A stretch of DNA of 64,000 nucleotides from Hujiaoplasma nucleasis. Its GTDB lineage: Bacteria; Bacillota_I; Bacilli_A; Izemoplasmatales; Hujiaoplasmataceae. The notes beneath the pieces were generated by a model. It saw only the letters and a list, made by a program, of their open reading frames with translations. It was not told where the DNA came from and searched no databases. The position numbers and the translations under genes were made by a program. Location of the stretch: positions 1,550,001 through 1,614,000 of the forward strand of contig NZ_CP051151.1 of assembly GCF_013745115.1 (NCBI RefSeq). The letters are read 5' to 3'. Shown one piece after another: positions 18,353 to 27,681 of the stretch (the first letter of the stretch is position 1; each line of letters opens with the position of its first letter).

Positions 18353-18358
18353 TATAAT
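18353..18358 (+). promoter_or_regulatory. -10 box upstream of trmFO
   Basis: A perfect TATAAT 17 bases before the ATG, directly after the feo terminator. The -35 region is weak (TGAATT near 18331). Confidence 0.4.
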
Positions 18359-18374
18359 AATTTAGAGGTGAATT

Positions 18375-19676
18375 ATGCATGTAAATATTATTGGCGCTGG
18401 TTTAGCAGGTTGTGAAGCTGCATATCAATTGGCCAAAAGAAATATAAAAGTAAAACTATATGAAAGTAAAAAACAAAAAAAAACTCCAGCACAAAGTTTA
18501 GATACTTTTGCTGAGTTGGTTTGTTCGAATTCCTTAAGATCTGACTCTTTAATGAATGCTGCAGGTGTTATGAAAGAGGAGTTAAGAAAACTTGATTCTT
18601 TGCTTTTAAAAGCCGCAGACTTATACAAAGTACCTGCAGGTAACGCTTTGGCTGTGGATAGGGAACTATTCTCAAAATACATTACTAAAGAACTTGAAAA
18701 GCATCCCTTAATTGAAATCATCCATGAAGAAGTAACTTGTATTCCTCAAGGGCCATGTATACTAGCCACAGGTCCATTAACTCACTCAGGACTGGCTGAA
18801 GATATTCAAAAGTTTATTGGTGAAGATATGTTATATTTTTATGATGCAATTGCGCCTGTCATTGAAGCTGACTCTATTGATATGACAAAAGCCTATTTTA
18901 AAAGTCGTTATGATAAGGGTGATGCGGATTATATTAACTGCCCAATGAATGAAGAAGAGTACTCGAATTGGTACCAAGAAGTGATTGAGGCGAAAACCGC
19001 TGAAGTAAAGGATTTTGAAATGAAAGTCTTTGAAGGGTGTATGCCTTTTGAAGAGATGGCTAAACGAGGATATCAAACATTATTGTTTGGACCATTAAAG
19101 CCAGTTGGTTTAGAAAAACCAGGTGAAAAAAGACCTTTTGCTGTTGTACAATTGAGACAAGATAATTTAAAGAAAACCATGTATAATATCGTAGGTTTTC
19201 AAACACATTTGACTTTTTCTGAACAAAAGCGAATCATTCAAATGATACCAGGATTAGAAAAGGCTAAAATAATTAGATATGGAATTATGCATCGAAATAC
19301 CTTTATCAATGCACCTCATGCCATTAATGAATATTATCAGTCAAAGAAAAGAGATGATTTATTCTTTGCTGGACAATTAAGCGGCGTAGAAGGATACGTT
19401 GAATCTATTGCTTCTGGTCTTGTTGCTGGATTAAATATGGCAAGGTTTTTAAAAGGTTTGAATTTAATTAAAATGCCTATAGATTCAGCTATTGGATCTC
19501 AAGCTGATTATATAGCTCATGCTCCAATAGATTCTTTCCAACCCATGAACACAAATTTTGGAATATTTCCTGATTTAAAAGAAAAACATAAGAAAAAAGA
19601 GCGTAAAAACTTATATGCTCAAAGGGCTTTAGATGCCATAGACCAAATCATAAAGGATGAAAATATTGACCAATAA
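18375..19676 (+). CDS. trmFO: TrmFO, folate/FAD-dependent tRNA m5U54 methyltransferase
   Basis: 433-residue flavoprotein that methylates U54 of tRNA using methylene-THF. The N-terminal FAD motif is IIGAGLAGCEAAYQLA. Conserved stretches include ELVCSNSLRSD and EGCMPFEEMA with the functional cysteines, and GQLSGVEGYVESIASGLVAG. Length matches the family. It overlaps the XerC-like gene by 20 bases, an arrangement conserved in Bacillus-like genomes (trmFO-codV). A one-carbon donor route is suggested by fhs upstream. Confidence 0.95.
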   Translation: MHVNIIGAGLAGCEAAYQLAKRNIKVKLYESKKQKKTPAQSLDTFAELVCSNSLRSDSLMNAAGVMKEELRKLDSLLLKAADLYKVPAGNALAVDRELFSKYITKELEKHPLIEIIHEEVTCIPQGPCILATGPLTHSGLAEDIQKFIGEDMLYFYDAIAPVIEADSIDMTKAYFKSRYDKGDADYINCPMNEEEYSNWYQEVIEAKTAEVKDFEMKVFEGCMPFEEMAKRGYQTLLFGPLKPVGLEKPGEKRPFAVVQLRQDNLKKTMYNIVGFQTHLTFSEQKRIIQMIPGLEKAKIIRYGIMHRNTFINAPHAINEYYQSKKRDDLFFAGQLSGVEGYVESIASGLVAGLNMARFLKGLNLIKMPIDSAIGSQADYIAHAPIDSFQPMNTNFGIFPDLKEKHKKKERKNLYAQRALDAIDQIIKDENIDQ

Positions 19677-20574
19677 AGAAATCATTCAAAAATACCAAGA
19701 ATATTTAGAAAATGATAAAATGTATTCTAGTCATACAGTAAAAGCTTATATCAATGATCTTCAAACATTGATACATTTTTTGGTGGAAGAAGACTTAGGA
19801 GATTTAGGTTACATGACTCATAGAATTGCTAAATTTTATGTTGCTAGTTTACATAGTCATTATGATCCTAAATCAATCAGAAGAAAAATTAGTTCAGTAA
19901 GAAGCTTGTTTGATTATTTGATAGAAGAAGAAATATTAAAGGATAATCCTTTTGAAAATGTTGATCTACCTAAAATCAAAAAAACTTTGCCTAAATTTAT
20001 CTATGAAGAAGAAATGTTAAAGTTTCTTAACAAGATTGATGTAAAAACCAATTTAGGATTAAGAAACAAAGTAATCTTTGAGTTGTTGTATGGTTCTGGA
20101 CTTCGGGTTTCTGAATTAACAGGTATTCAATTATCAGATATCGATTTTATTAACCAAGAGATTATTATTCATGGGAAAGGCTCTAAAGATCGATTGGTTC
20201 CCCTTCATGATTTGGCTATTCAAACCATTAAAGATTACTTGAAAACTTCAAGAATTGAATTAGCTTTAAAGCACAAAGAAAAAACCAATTTATTATTATT
20301 GAATTATAAAGGCACAGCCTTAACGCCTAGGGGTGTTAGGGTTATCCTAAATAAAGAGTTAGAAAAGCAAGCTTCAGCGATGAATTTAACTCCACACTCA
20401 TTTAGACATTCATTTGCGACTCACTTATTAAATAGGGGCGTTGATTTAAGAGTTGTTCAAGAGCTCTTAGGTCATGTGTCTCTTTCAACAACTCAAATAT
20501 ATACAAAAATATCAAGAGAAAAACTTCAAGATGAGTATTTAAAGGCTCATCCAAGAGCCTTTAAGAAAGGATAA
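19657..20574 (+). CDS. xerC: XerC/CodV-type tyrosine recombinase
   Basis: 305-residue chromosome-dimer-resolution recombinase. The N-terminal SAM-like core-binding domain (about 1-95) precedes a catalytic domain with GSGLRVSELTG (Arg I), HGKGSKDR (Lys), HSFRHSFATHLL (HxxR), LLGHVSLSTTQIYTKI (His and the Tyr nucleophile). Its position behind trmFO makes it the housekeeping recombinase, not the integrase of the downstream island. Confidence 0.92.
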   Translation: MKILTNKEIIQKYQEYLENDKMYSSHTVKAYINDLQTLIHFLVEEDLGDLGYMTHRIAKFYVASLHSHYDPKSIRRKISSVRSLFDYLIEEEILKDNPFENVDLPKIKKTLPKFIYEEEMLKFLNKIDVKTNLGLRNKVIFELLYGSGLRVSELTGIQLSDIDFINQEIIIHGKGSKDRLVPLHDLAIQTIKDYLKTSRIELALKHKEKTNLLLLNYKGTALTPRGVRVILNKELEKQASAMNLTPHSFRHSFATHLLNRGVDLRVVQELLGHVSLSTTQIYTKISREKLQDEYLKAHPRAFKKG

Positions 20575-20579
20575 ATTTT

Positions 20580-21863
20580 ATGGCTATTGAAACCAAGAAA
20601 GATTTAAGAAATTTATTAATTTATCAAGTTTATGTTAGAAATTATTCTGAAGAAGGTTCTTTTAGTTCTTTAAGAAATGATCTTCAAAGAATCAAAGATT
20701 TAGGTGTCGATATAGTTTACCTTTTACCAATTCATCCTATCGGAAAAGCCAATAGGAAAGGACAACTTGGATCACCATATTCTATTAGTGATTATTATGG
20801 TATTAATCCTGAATTAGGCTCTTTAGATGATTTTAAATTACTAATCAAAGCGATTCACGATTTAGATATGAAAATTATGATGGATATTGTATTTAACCAT
20901 ACCTCTCATGATTCAGTATTACTAAAAGAACACCCTGAATTCTTTTATAAAAAAGATGGTAAATTTGCAAATAAAGTTGGCGATTGGTGGGATATTACAG
21001 ACTTAGATTTTCATAATAAAGAACTTCATCAAACCCTTATTAATGTCATAGAATATTGGACGGATTTAGGTATTGATGCTTATAGGTTTGATGTTGCTAG
21101 TTTATTACCCCTAGACTTTTTAATATCGATGAAAGAAGCTGTTTTAAATAAGAATCCTTATACAATCTTTCTTAGTGAATCTGTTCATGGAGGTTTCTGT
21201 AAATATTTAAGGAATTTAGGCTTTGATTGTTTAAGTGAATCTGAAATATTCCAAGTATTTGATATGGCTTATGACTATGATATCCATCCATATTTTGAAG
21301 GCTATTTAAGAGGAGATTTACCTTTCAAAAGATATCTAGAGGAGTTAAACAAACAAGAAGAAATCTATCCTGAAAATTATATTAAAATGAGAAATTTAGA
21401 AAACCATGATTTTGGAAGATTTGCAAAAATGGTTGATAATAACATTTTAAAAATTCAACAATGGTTAGCTTTAACATTCTTTTCTAATGGCTCTACAATG
21501 ATTTATAATGGACAAGAATTTTGTGATGATCATTTGCCTGATTTATTCAATAAAGATCTTATCAATTGGAAGGGACATAATCTTTCTAAATTTATTAGTG
21601 ATTTAAATCGTATAACAAAAAATGAAGTCAGAAGTCATGGGGCTTATGATATAGAATTACAGGATAAAGATGTTTACATAGGGCACTACAAGTTAAATAA
21701 CCAAAAATTTGTTGGTATTTTCAATGTTGGGTTAGAATATGGTAGAATTAATGTTCCTTTAGATGATGGTAAGTACATCAATGAAATTACCAAAAAAGAA
21801 ATCATCATCAAGAATAATCAAATAACATTGATAGAAGAACCCATAATTATTTTAACTAATTAA
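20580..21863 (+). CDS. GH13 alpha-amylase-family glycosidase, cytoplasmic
   Basis: 427-residue TIM-barrel enzyme without signal peptide. GH13 conserved regions are visible: MDIVFNHTS (region I), AYRFDVASLL with the nucleophile Asp (II), FLSESVH with the acid/base Glu (III) and NLENHDFGR (IV). A short beta domain closes the protein. It probably hydrolyses intracellular malto-oligosaccharides; exact specificity is unknown. It follows the xerC-like gene by five bases. Confidence 0.9.
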   Translation: MAIETKKDLRNLLIYQVYVRNYSEEGSFSSLRNDLQRIKDLGVDIVYLLPIHPIGKANRKGQLGSPYSISDYYGINPELGSLDDFKLLIKAIHDLDMKIMMDIVFNHTSHDSVLLKEHPEFFYKKDGKFANKVGDWWDITDLDFHNKELHQTLINVIEYWTDLGIDAYRFDVASLLPLDFLISMKEAVLNKNPYTIFLSESVHGGFCKYLRNLGFDCLSESEIFQVFDMAYDYDIHPYFEGYLRGDLPFKRYLEELNKQEEIYPENYIKMRNLENHDFGRFAKMVDNNILKIQQWLALTFFSNGSTMIYNGQEFCDDHLPDLFNKDLINWKGHNLSKFISDLNRITKNEVRSHGAYDIELQDKDVYIGHYKLNNQKFVGIFNVGLEYGRINVPLDDGKYINEITKKEIIIKNNQITLIEEPIIILTN

Positions 21864-21872
21864 GGATATCTT

Positions 21873-22349
21873 ATGAAAATTAAAATAATCTCAGTAGGAA
21901 AGATAAAAGAAAAATATTTTAAAAATGCTATCGATGAATACTCAAAAAGGATTAGTAAATATTCAAAACTAGAATTTTTAGAAGTTCCTGATGAAAAAGC
22001 ACCAGAGAGTTTATCTGATAAAGATATGGAAATCATTAAGGATAAAGAAGGAGAAAAAATATTATCTAAAATTAACAATGAATATATTATAGTTTTAGAT
22101 ATTTTTGGTAATCAATTAGATAGTATAGACTTATCCAAAAAAATAATTGATATTTTTTCTTATCAATCTTCTGATATAGTATTCATAATAGGAGGATCAT
22201 TAGGTTTATCAAAACAAGTTATAGATAAAGCAAATTTGAAATTATCTTTCTCTAAATTAACATTTCCTCATCAATTAATGAAGGTATTATTATTAGAACA
22301 AATATATCGTTCATTTAGAATTATTAATAACGAGCCGTATCACAAATAG
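21873..22349 (+). CDS. rlmH: RlmH, 23S rRNA pseudouridine-1915 N3-methyltransferase
   Basis: 158-residue SPOUT methyltransferase acting on the 70S ribosome. It contains FIIGGSLGLSK, the family SAM loop, and ends with FPHQLMKVLLLEQIYRSFRI plus NNEPYHK. The C-terminal codons GAGCCGTATCACAAATAG (22332-22349) are the att core of the island that follows. The same gene (orfX) is the SCCmec target in staphylococci. The reading frame is intact. Confidence 0.96.
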   Translation: MKIKIISVGKIKEKYFKNAIDEYSKRISKYSKLEFLEVPDEKAPESLSDKDMEIIKDKEGEKILSKINNEYIIVLDIFGNQLDSIDLSKKIIDIFSYQSSDIVFIIGGSLGLSKQVIDKANLKLSFSKLTFPHQLMKVLLLEQIYRSFRIINNEPYHK

Positions 22350-22395
22350 TTGCAACTTATGATATAAACACCATAACAAAGCCCTTTTAGGTTTT
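22330..22395 (+). repeat. att-like repeat R1 (within rlmH)
   Basis: The core GAGCCGTATCACAAATAG is the rlmH C-terminus. It is followed by TTGCAACTTATGATATAAAC, then CATAACAAAGCCC and a degenerate terminator. The tail closely matches R3 and R5. Confidence 0.8.
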
Positions 22396-22416
22396 TTTAT
22401 TTATTTCAGGGATGAA

Positions 22417-22514
22417 ATGATTTTTATTTAGATTTATGATATTCTAAATTAATAAACCGTAAGGGGATAACTATTCAGTCCTCAAATGAGGGCTGTTTTT
22501 AAGGAGAGGAATAT
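22417..22514 (+). promoter_or_regulatory. Promoter and shared leader of the PHP-ATPase cassette (L1)
   Basis: The -35-like ATGATT (22417-22422) and -10 TATTCT (22440-22445) are 17 bases apart. They precede a leader containing ACCGTAAGGGG, the small hairpin CCTC-AAAT-GAGG (22480-22491) and AAGGAGAGG. It is nearly the same as the leader before the HamA-like gene at 29280-29364. Confidence 0.65.
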
Positions 22515-24995
22515 ATGAAACACATAGATGAGTTTGTCAAAATTGATTTGCATATTCACAGTGAGGCAAGTAAAACTAAAAGTGGTGATGAAGGCTTGGT
22601 TTCGGGTATGAACAAAGATAATATCGAAACACTGTTGGATAAATTAGATGATAATAAAATAAATGTATTTTCAATCACAGATCATAACACATTTGATTTT
22701 GAACTTTATAAGTTGATTAAAGATACAATTGCACAAGGCAGTTACGATAGTATCAAAAATATTCTACCTGCAGTAGAATTTGATTTAGAGTTTGACCCAG
22801 AATTTTATGAGGTTGTAGAGAAAGAAAGTGAAATTGAACTATCTGAAGATAAAAAATGTACCATACATGTAATATCAATCTTCAATGATAATAATCAGGA
22901 TGAGCTAAGTAAACTTAGCGAAAACTTGAAGGAATTGTACAAAAAGAAACTTAATATTCTACATCAAGAGAGTATTGAAATAGGTGTGGAAATTGCCAAG
23001 AAGAATATAAACGTTGTTTTTAATGAAAACGACTTAAGTGAGTTATTTAAAAGCATTAATGTTAATTTTTTGCTTATAGCTCACCAAAAAGGACCATACA
23101 TGAATAGAAGCATGAAAACTGAAAACGATTTTACAAACTTGAGTTATCAGATTAAGGAAAAATTGCTTTTTATTAAATATTTTGATGCTTTGGAGTTTAA
23201 ACAGCTCAGATCAAACATTTCACTTAAATCTTATTTAAGAGGAAAAGCAATAAATTTCATTTCCGGATCTGATTGTCATAATTGGAATTTTTATCCTATG
23301 AATAGTGAAAAAGAACTTAATACACACTCGAAGTTGATTCAGAAAGAAGATAATAGAAGATTCGAATATACATATTTGAAGTGTGATTCTTCTTTTGAAG
23401 GATTAAAAATAGCACTAACTGGAGACTCTGATTCTAGAATTTACTTGTCAGAACCGAATGTGGAAGATAGAGTTTATTTAAAGTCTTTAGATGTGAAAGT
23501 CTCAGGGAATCCAATTAACATTCCTCTTTCTTATGGTATTAATGCGATTATAGGTAACAATACAAGTGGCAAAACTTTATTGATTAATACTGCATTTGAT
23601 AAATTCAACGAACATGGAAACGGAGAGCCATTTTGTAGAAAGTATGATTTTTGGCCAAGCAAACTTAATTTGAATGAGTTTGACTATGAGTTTATTGCAC
23701 AAGGCGACATTGTTAATAAATTTTCTAAAGATAAGGAACTAGAGAGGGAGTTTGATGGGAAGTTTAAGGATATAGATTATTCAAAGTATGATCAAATCAT
23801 AGAACAGGCATCAATAAGGTTGCTTAGAAAAATTAAATATAATACAGACGTTAAAAATGCTCAGAATGGACTAGATATTGATATTAAATTACCAAGCAGA
23901 AAATTAAAACCTTATCAGCTTGTTATAACTACTAGTCCTGCTAAAGTTGTTATTAGAAATACTCGAGTAATTTCACAAATTGAAGCTGTAATAGATAAAC
24001 TATTTTTAATCTACCCAACAGTAAAACCACTTTTTCACAAAGTGATACATGAGATTTTACAGTTAATAATTCCGGTATATAGATATTATACGAAACAGAA
24101 AATTGATGACAATAAGTCAAAAGCAATGGTTGATGCATTTAGACAAAGTATCTTGGATTATAATAATAAGACTAGAGAAAATCAAAGTCAGTATTCAGAT
24201 ACGAATCAATTCTTGAATGTAAATGATTCTAAAATTGTGATTTACAATAACTTTATCAATTTATTAAAATTGAAGGATGTTGTGTTGTCACCACCCATCA
24301 AAGAAGGAACAAATTATAACCCTAAGGATGCGGTGAACACAGAAGGTGATTTCAAATTTATTAAGTCGTCAGAAAACATTTTGAATGACAAGACCTTGAA
24401 AGAAATCCTTGAATCTCCATTTAAAGCTAATTATAAGTATGAAAACATATTGCAAATGACAGTAGAACAGGCTATTGACGCTTTAGTGCAAAACAGTACC
24501 GATATAGTTAACTCTACTTCATTAAGTGAAAGATATAGAGCTCTATTACAAAGAAAAATTAGTAGTGATTATAGAAAAGTTAAGCTTAGCATAGTTGATA
24601 GTGAAAACGGATTGAAAAATCAAAGTCCAGGCAAGAATGCGATAACATATTTACGATTAAAGAATATATCAAATCAAGAAAATATATATGTCATTGATCA
24701 ACCAGAAGATCAAATAGGACCGACTGATATAAAGAAAAAGCTAAAGTCAATATTGAGAAAACTAGCTTCTAAATCTCAAATCATAATGATAACACATAAC
24801 CCGTATTTAGTTGTAAATCTTGATGTTGACAATGTAATACAACTAGACAACACATCAGGTAAAATGGAGGTAAGCTTTGGTGCATTATATCATAAAGATA
24901 ATGGTAATATAATTGACATAGTAGCAAATTCCCTTGAAGGTGGATATGAAGCAATTAAAGAGAGGATGGATAGATATGAAAGAAATAATCATTAA
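22515..24995 (+). CDS. PHP-domain / SMC-like ATPase (TrlF-like), putative defence effector
   Basis: 826 residues. The N-terminal PHP domain has the metal motifs DLHIHSEAS (His13, His15) and ITDHNTF (Asp56, His57) and later SGSDCHNWN. A C-terminal ABC/SMC-like ATPase is split around a long helical region. It has Walker A GNNTSGKT (347-354), Walker B and switch VIDQPEDQ (726-733) and H-loop MITHNP. The layout resembles TrlF-family PHP-ATPases found in defence islands. I infer ATP-gated hydrolysis of a nucleic acid or nucleotide by the PHP site. It overlaps a small partner gene by 20 bases. Confidence 0.78.
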   Translation: MKHIDEFVKIDLHIHSEASKTKSGDEGLVSGMNKDNIETLLDKLDDNKINVFSITDHNTFDFELYKLIKDTIAQGSYDSIKNILPAVEFDLEFDPEFYEVVEKESEIELSEDKKCTIHVISIFNDNNQDELSKLSENLKELYKKKLNILHQESIEIGVEIAKKNINVVFNENDLSELFKSINVNFLLIAHQKGPYMNRSMKTENDFTNLSYQIKEKLLFIKYFDALEFKQLRSNISLKSYLRGKAINFISGSDCHNWNFYPMNSEKELNTHSKLIQKEDNRRFEYTYLKCDSSFEGLKIALTGDSDSRIYLSEPNVEDRVYLKSLDVKVSGNPINIPLSYGINAIIGNNTSGKTLLINTAFDKFNEHGNGEPFCRKYDFWPSKLNLNEFDYEFIAQGDIVNKFSKDKELEREFDGKFKDIDYSKYDQIIEQASIRLLRKIKYNTDVKNAQNGLDIDIKLPSRKLKPYQLVITTSPAKVVIRNTRVISQIEAVIDKLFLIYPTVKPLFHKVIHEILQLIIPVYRYYTKQKIDDNKSKAMVDAFRQSILDYNNKTRENQSQYSDTNQFLNVNDSKIVIYNNFINLLKLKDVVLSPPIKEGTNYNPKDAVNTEGDFKFIKSSENILNDKTLKEILESPFKANYKYENILQMTVEQAIDALVQNSTDIVNSTSLSERYRALLQRKISSDYRKVKLSIVDSENGLKNQSPGKNAITYLRLKNISNQENIYVIDQPEDQIGPTDIKKKLKSILRKLASKSQIIMITHNPYLVVNLDVDNVIQLDNTSGKMEVSFGALYHKDNGNIIDIVANSLEGGYEAIKERMDRYERNNH

Positions 24996-25344
24996 AAAAA
25001 ATAAGAATCAAATAGATGTGCAAATTAATGAAACAAAAATCTGTTCAGTAACTTTAGATGATAAGGTGATTAATGGCTCAGATTTATATAAATCTTATAG
25101 TTGGAATATTGATGATGAATATAAACTTTCTGATTCAAATGAAAGTATTGAAAAAGAAGAACATGAGAAGACTAATATAGATTATTTATATGAGAATGTT
25201 TGTGAGTTTTTTTCAGGATTGATTTTAAGAATTCAAGAAGAGAAGGAACTTCTTCCATCTGAAAATAATCAAATTAATGCTGATGTTAAGGATAGGATTG
25301 AAAAAATTAAAATAATTTCCGAAGAAATACTTGAAGAGGAATAG
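24976..25344 (+). CDS. Small acidic partner of the PHP-ATPase
   Basis: 122-residue protein that I do not recognise. The first half is strand-rich (IIIKKNKNQIDVQINETKIC). The C-terminal half is acidic and helical, ending EKIKIISEEILEEE. The ATG at 24976 overlaps the ATPase gene by 20 bases and is preceded by AGAGAGG. Translational coupling to the ATPase suggests a subunit, inhibitor or specificity factor. There is no TM segment or enzymatic motif. Confidence 0.6.
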   Translation: MKEIIIKKNKNQIDVQINETKICSVTLDDKVINGSDLYKSYSWNIDDEYKLSDSNESIEKEEHEKTNIDYLYENVCEFFSGLILRIQEEKELLPSENNQINADVKDRIEKIKIISEEILEEE

Positions 25345-25491
25345 TGCATTTAGTATGGAGAGTTATTGATTTGACTAAGTATTGATAAAAATTAGTAATA
25401 CAGATTTAACAAAAAGTATTTATCCTTATTTAGATATTGTGAAATGATATTGAAATCTCATATTTATTGAATTGAGTTCAGAGGGCATTTT

Positions 25492-25914
25492 ATGGGCAAT
25501 TATGTTAAACATCATTACATCCCCCAATTTATTTTAAAAAGATTTTCACACGATAATAAAGTGAATGTTTTTAATCATATTAAGTTTTCATTAACAAGTA
25601 TATCAATAAGAAACCTATTTATGGTTGAGAATCTTTATGACTATTATGTTTATGAAGATATTAAAGTGATAGAAAAAGAGTTGGCTTCTAAAATTGAGTC
25701 CCCAATGGGACAAATCTGTAGTCGAGTAGTTAAAGAGTTAAAGGAAAAACCAAAAAACATAACCTTTACTAGAAAGGAACTATTGATTATTAAGAAATAT
25801 ATGATGTTGCAGTTTTATAGAACAGAAGGCAATATGACATATTACATTGGCTCTAATATTAGTAGAAAGAATGAATTATCTAAGTATAATATTAATCAAG
25901 ACTGTTGTTTTTAA
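25492..25914 (+). CDS. DUF4238 protein, apparently C-terminally truncated
   Basis: 140 residues starting GNYVKHHYIPQFILKRF, the hallmark opening of DUF4238 proteins, which are usually about 300 residues. It ends abruptly after about 140 residues with YNINQDCCF. Homology to the full-length copy at 26656 (IKHHFIPQFILRNF) covers the N-terminal half only, so this is either a naturally short form or a deletion remnant. Function is unknown. It is preceded by a 147-base gap with no gene. Confidence 0.55.
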   Translation: MGNYVKHHYIPQFILKRFSHDNKVNVFNHIKFSLTSISIRNLFMVENLYDYYVYEDIKVIEKELASKIESPMGQICSRVVKELKEKPKNITFTRKELLIIKKYMMLQFYRTEGNMTYYIGSNISRKNELSKYNINQDCCF

Positions 25915-25935
25915 AAATAGTAGAGGAGAGATGGA

Positions 25936-26616
25936 ATGTTTACTGTTAAAAAATATATTATCGGACTACTTATTGGAACAATGATTTTTTCAGGTATTGC
26001 CATAGTGGATGATATGATAGTGAAAATATCAATGGCGGCAGCTTCATCAGTAGCTTTTACAGTAGTAGGTAGTTTTTATTCAGCTGGCTTAATAACTAGT
26101 AAAGCTGAAGGCGGTAAGGCTAGAATGATAATTTTTGTTATATTACTTTGTTTTTTTCAGTATGTCTTCACTCAAATAGCCAAAGGTATAATATGGTTAT
26201 TCTCATTTCCAATATGGATTTATATTGCTATTTTATCCTTTTCAATAGCAGTTCTTATCTTAGTAATGTTATATAAAGACAAAAAAGTCAAACAAAAATA
26301 TAATGCAATTTTTAAGATTGAGAATAGAGTTGATGATTCCAGTGAACAGACATTAAATAAGTCTCCTAGTGTTGATGATAATCCTATTGTTAAGTATATG
26401 ACTATTAGGGAGTTGTTGAAAAACGAGAAAAATCTAGACTATATTAAAGCTTATCATAACAATCCGCATAGTCCCGGTTTAGAATATGTGAAAGTATATA
26501 AGAGTGCGTTAAATCATTCTAAGATTAAAGGCTATATTAAGATGGATAATGCAACTGCTTTTTGGGGGGATGTATATTATGCAGAAGATAGAAGATGGAT
26601 GAAGTTCGATTATTAG
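25936..26616 (+). CDS. Membrane protein between two DUF4238 genes
   Basis: 226 residues. There are four predicted TM segments in the first 115 residues (around 8-26, 31-50, 66-88 and 92-111), then a cytoplasmic domain of about 110 residues ending NATAFWGDVYYAEDRRWMKFDY. I do not recognise the family. It has a good AGAGGAGAG ribosome site 21 bases after the truncated DUF4238 gene and is followed by the full-length DUF4238 gene after 39 bases. It could be the membrane effector of a DUF4238-based system; this is inference. Confidence 0.6.
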   Translation: MFTVKKYIIGLLIGTMIFSGIAIVDDMIVKISMAAASSVAFTVVGSFYSAGLITSKAEGGKARMIIFVILLCFFQYVFTQIAKGIIWLFSFPIWIYIAILSFSIAVLILVMLYKDKKVKQKYNAIFKIENRVDDSSEQTLNKSPSVDDNPIVKYMTIRELLKNEKNLDYIKAYHNNPHSPGLEYVKVYKSALNHSKIKGYIKMDNATAFWGDVYYAEDRRWMKFDY

Positions 26617-26655
26617 TTATTATTGGCAACTTAAAAAAAGGAAGGATGGATAAGT

Positions 26656-27681
26656 ATGTCAGAACCAATTAAACATCATTTTATCCCACAGTTTATATTG
26701 CGTAATTTTTTAGATGAAAACCAAATAAACTATTGGAACATGAAAACTGGGAAGTTTGAGAGAAGAAATCCAAAGAGTATTTTTATGAGAAAGAATCTAT
26801 ATAAGGATGTTGAAAATCATCCTGATGAGATTATGACTATAGAAAAGAAATTTGCATCTTTAGAACGCGAGGTATCAGAGTTAATCAATAATAAAATACT
26901 TGATAAAAAGGAAATACGAATTACAAGAGCAGATAATGAGTTACTGAGAAGATTTTTGTTTTTACTAGGTTTTAGAAGTGAAAATAGGAAACGTCAGTAT
27001 CGCGATGAATTATTTGATCAATTTACAATTGAAACTTTAAAACCATTTGTCAAAAATAATAATTATGTAGATCTTTGGCTAAGAGAGTTAAATGAGATGC
27101 TAGATTTGGCATCTTTCGGAGAACTACAGAATAATAAAGAAATTTCAACTGTTATTAAGATGGATTTGCAAAGTGAGTTAAGAGACTACTATATGAGTTT
27201 TGTTGAAGCCAGAGGGCAAGAGTTTATCCTTTCGGATATTTATCCAACTACTGAGATTTTCCCTATTGATATATCAACTAAAACCAAAATCGATTTACAC
27301 GCCTTTTTCCCAATATCTCCAAATAGAGTACTAATCCTTAATTATGTTATTTTCAGAAAAGATAGAAAAGTAGATGAGCCAATGATAAATGCAATGAGAA
27401 ATTTTTCTAGAGTTGGTCCTACAATAATTGAAATTCCAAGAGTTAAATATGTTAAAAGAGGTACTTTTAGTCAAGAAGACGAGTATACTTATACAGTTAG
27501 AAAGATTTATGAAGATGAAGTATCTTATATCAATAGTCTTTACTTAAACGAGGCCAAGGACGGGTTTATATTTAATGACTTTAGTAAAGTTTTGAAATCA
27601 ATTCAAAACTACAATAATGTTGAACAATACAAAAGGAAAAACGCTTTTGAAGGAGTTGAAGATATCATAAATAATTCATAA
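26656..27681 (+). CDS. DUF4238 family protein, full length
   Basis: 341-residue soluble protein opening with IKHHFIPQFILRNFLDENQ, the conserved DUF4238 signature; the C-terminal half includes a beta-rich HAFFPISPNRVLIL segment. The domain is common in mobile and defence regions but has no established biochemical role that I know of. The HH-x-P-Q-F motif conserved with the copy at 25492 would be a candidate active or metal site. It is the last gene before att copy R2. Confidence 0.75.
   Translation: MSEPIKHHFIPQFILRNFLDENQINYWNMKTGKFERRNPKSIFMRKNLYKDVENHPDEIMTIEKKFASLEREVSELINNKILDKKEIRITRADNELLRRFLFLLGFRSENRKRQYRDELFDQFTIETLKPFVKNNNYVDLWLRELNEMLDLASFGELQNNKEISTVIKMDLQSELRDYYMSFVEARGQEFILSDIYPTTEIFPIDISTKTKIDLHAFFPISPNRVLILNYVIFRKDRKVDEPMINAMRNFSRVGPTIIEIPRVKYVKRGTFSQEDEYTYTVRKIYEDEVSYINSLYLNEAKDGFIFNDFSKVLKSIQNYNNVEQYKRKNAFEGVEDIINNS

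Noticed and set aside
19657-20574. Tyrosine recombinase as the island integrase
   Set aside because: It overlaps trmFO in the conserved trmFO-codV order and has XerC-like length and motifs, so it is the housekeeping enzyme.
23953-24138. Minus-strand ORF inside the PHP-ATPase gene
   Set aside because: Shadow frame of a long well-supported gene, without ribosome site or recognisable motif.
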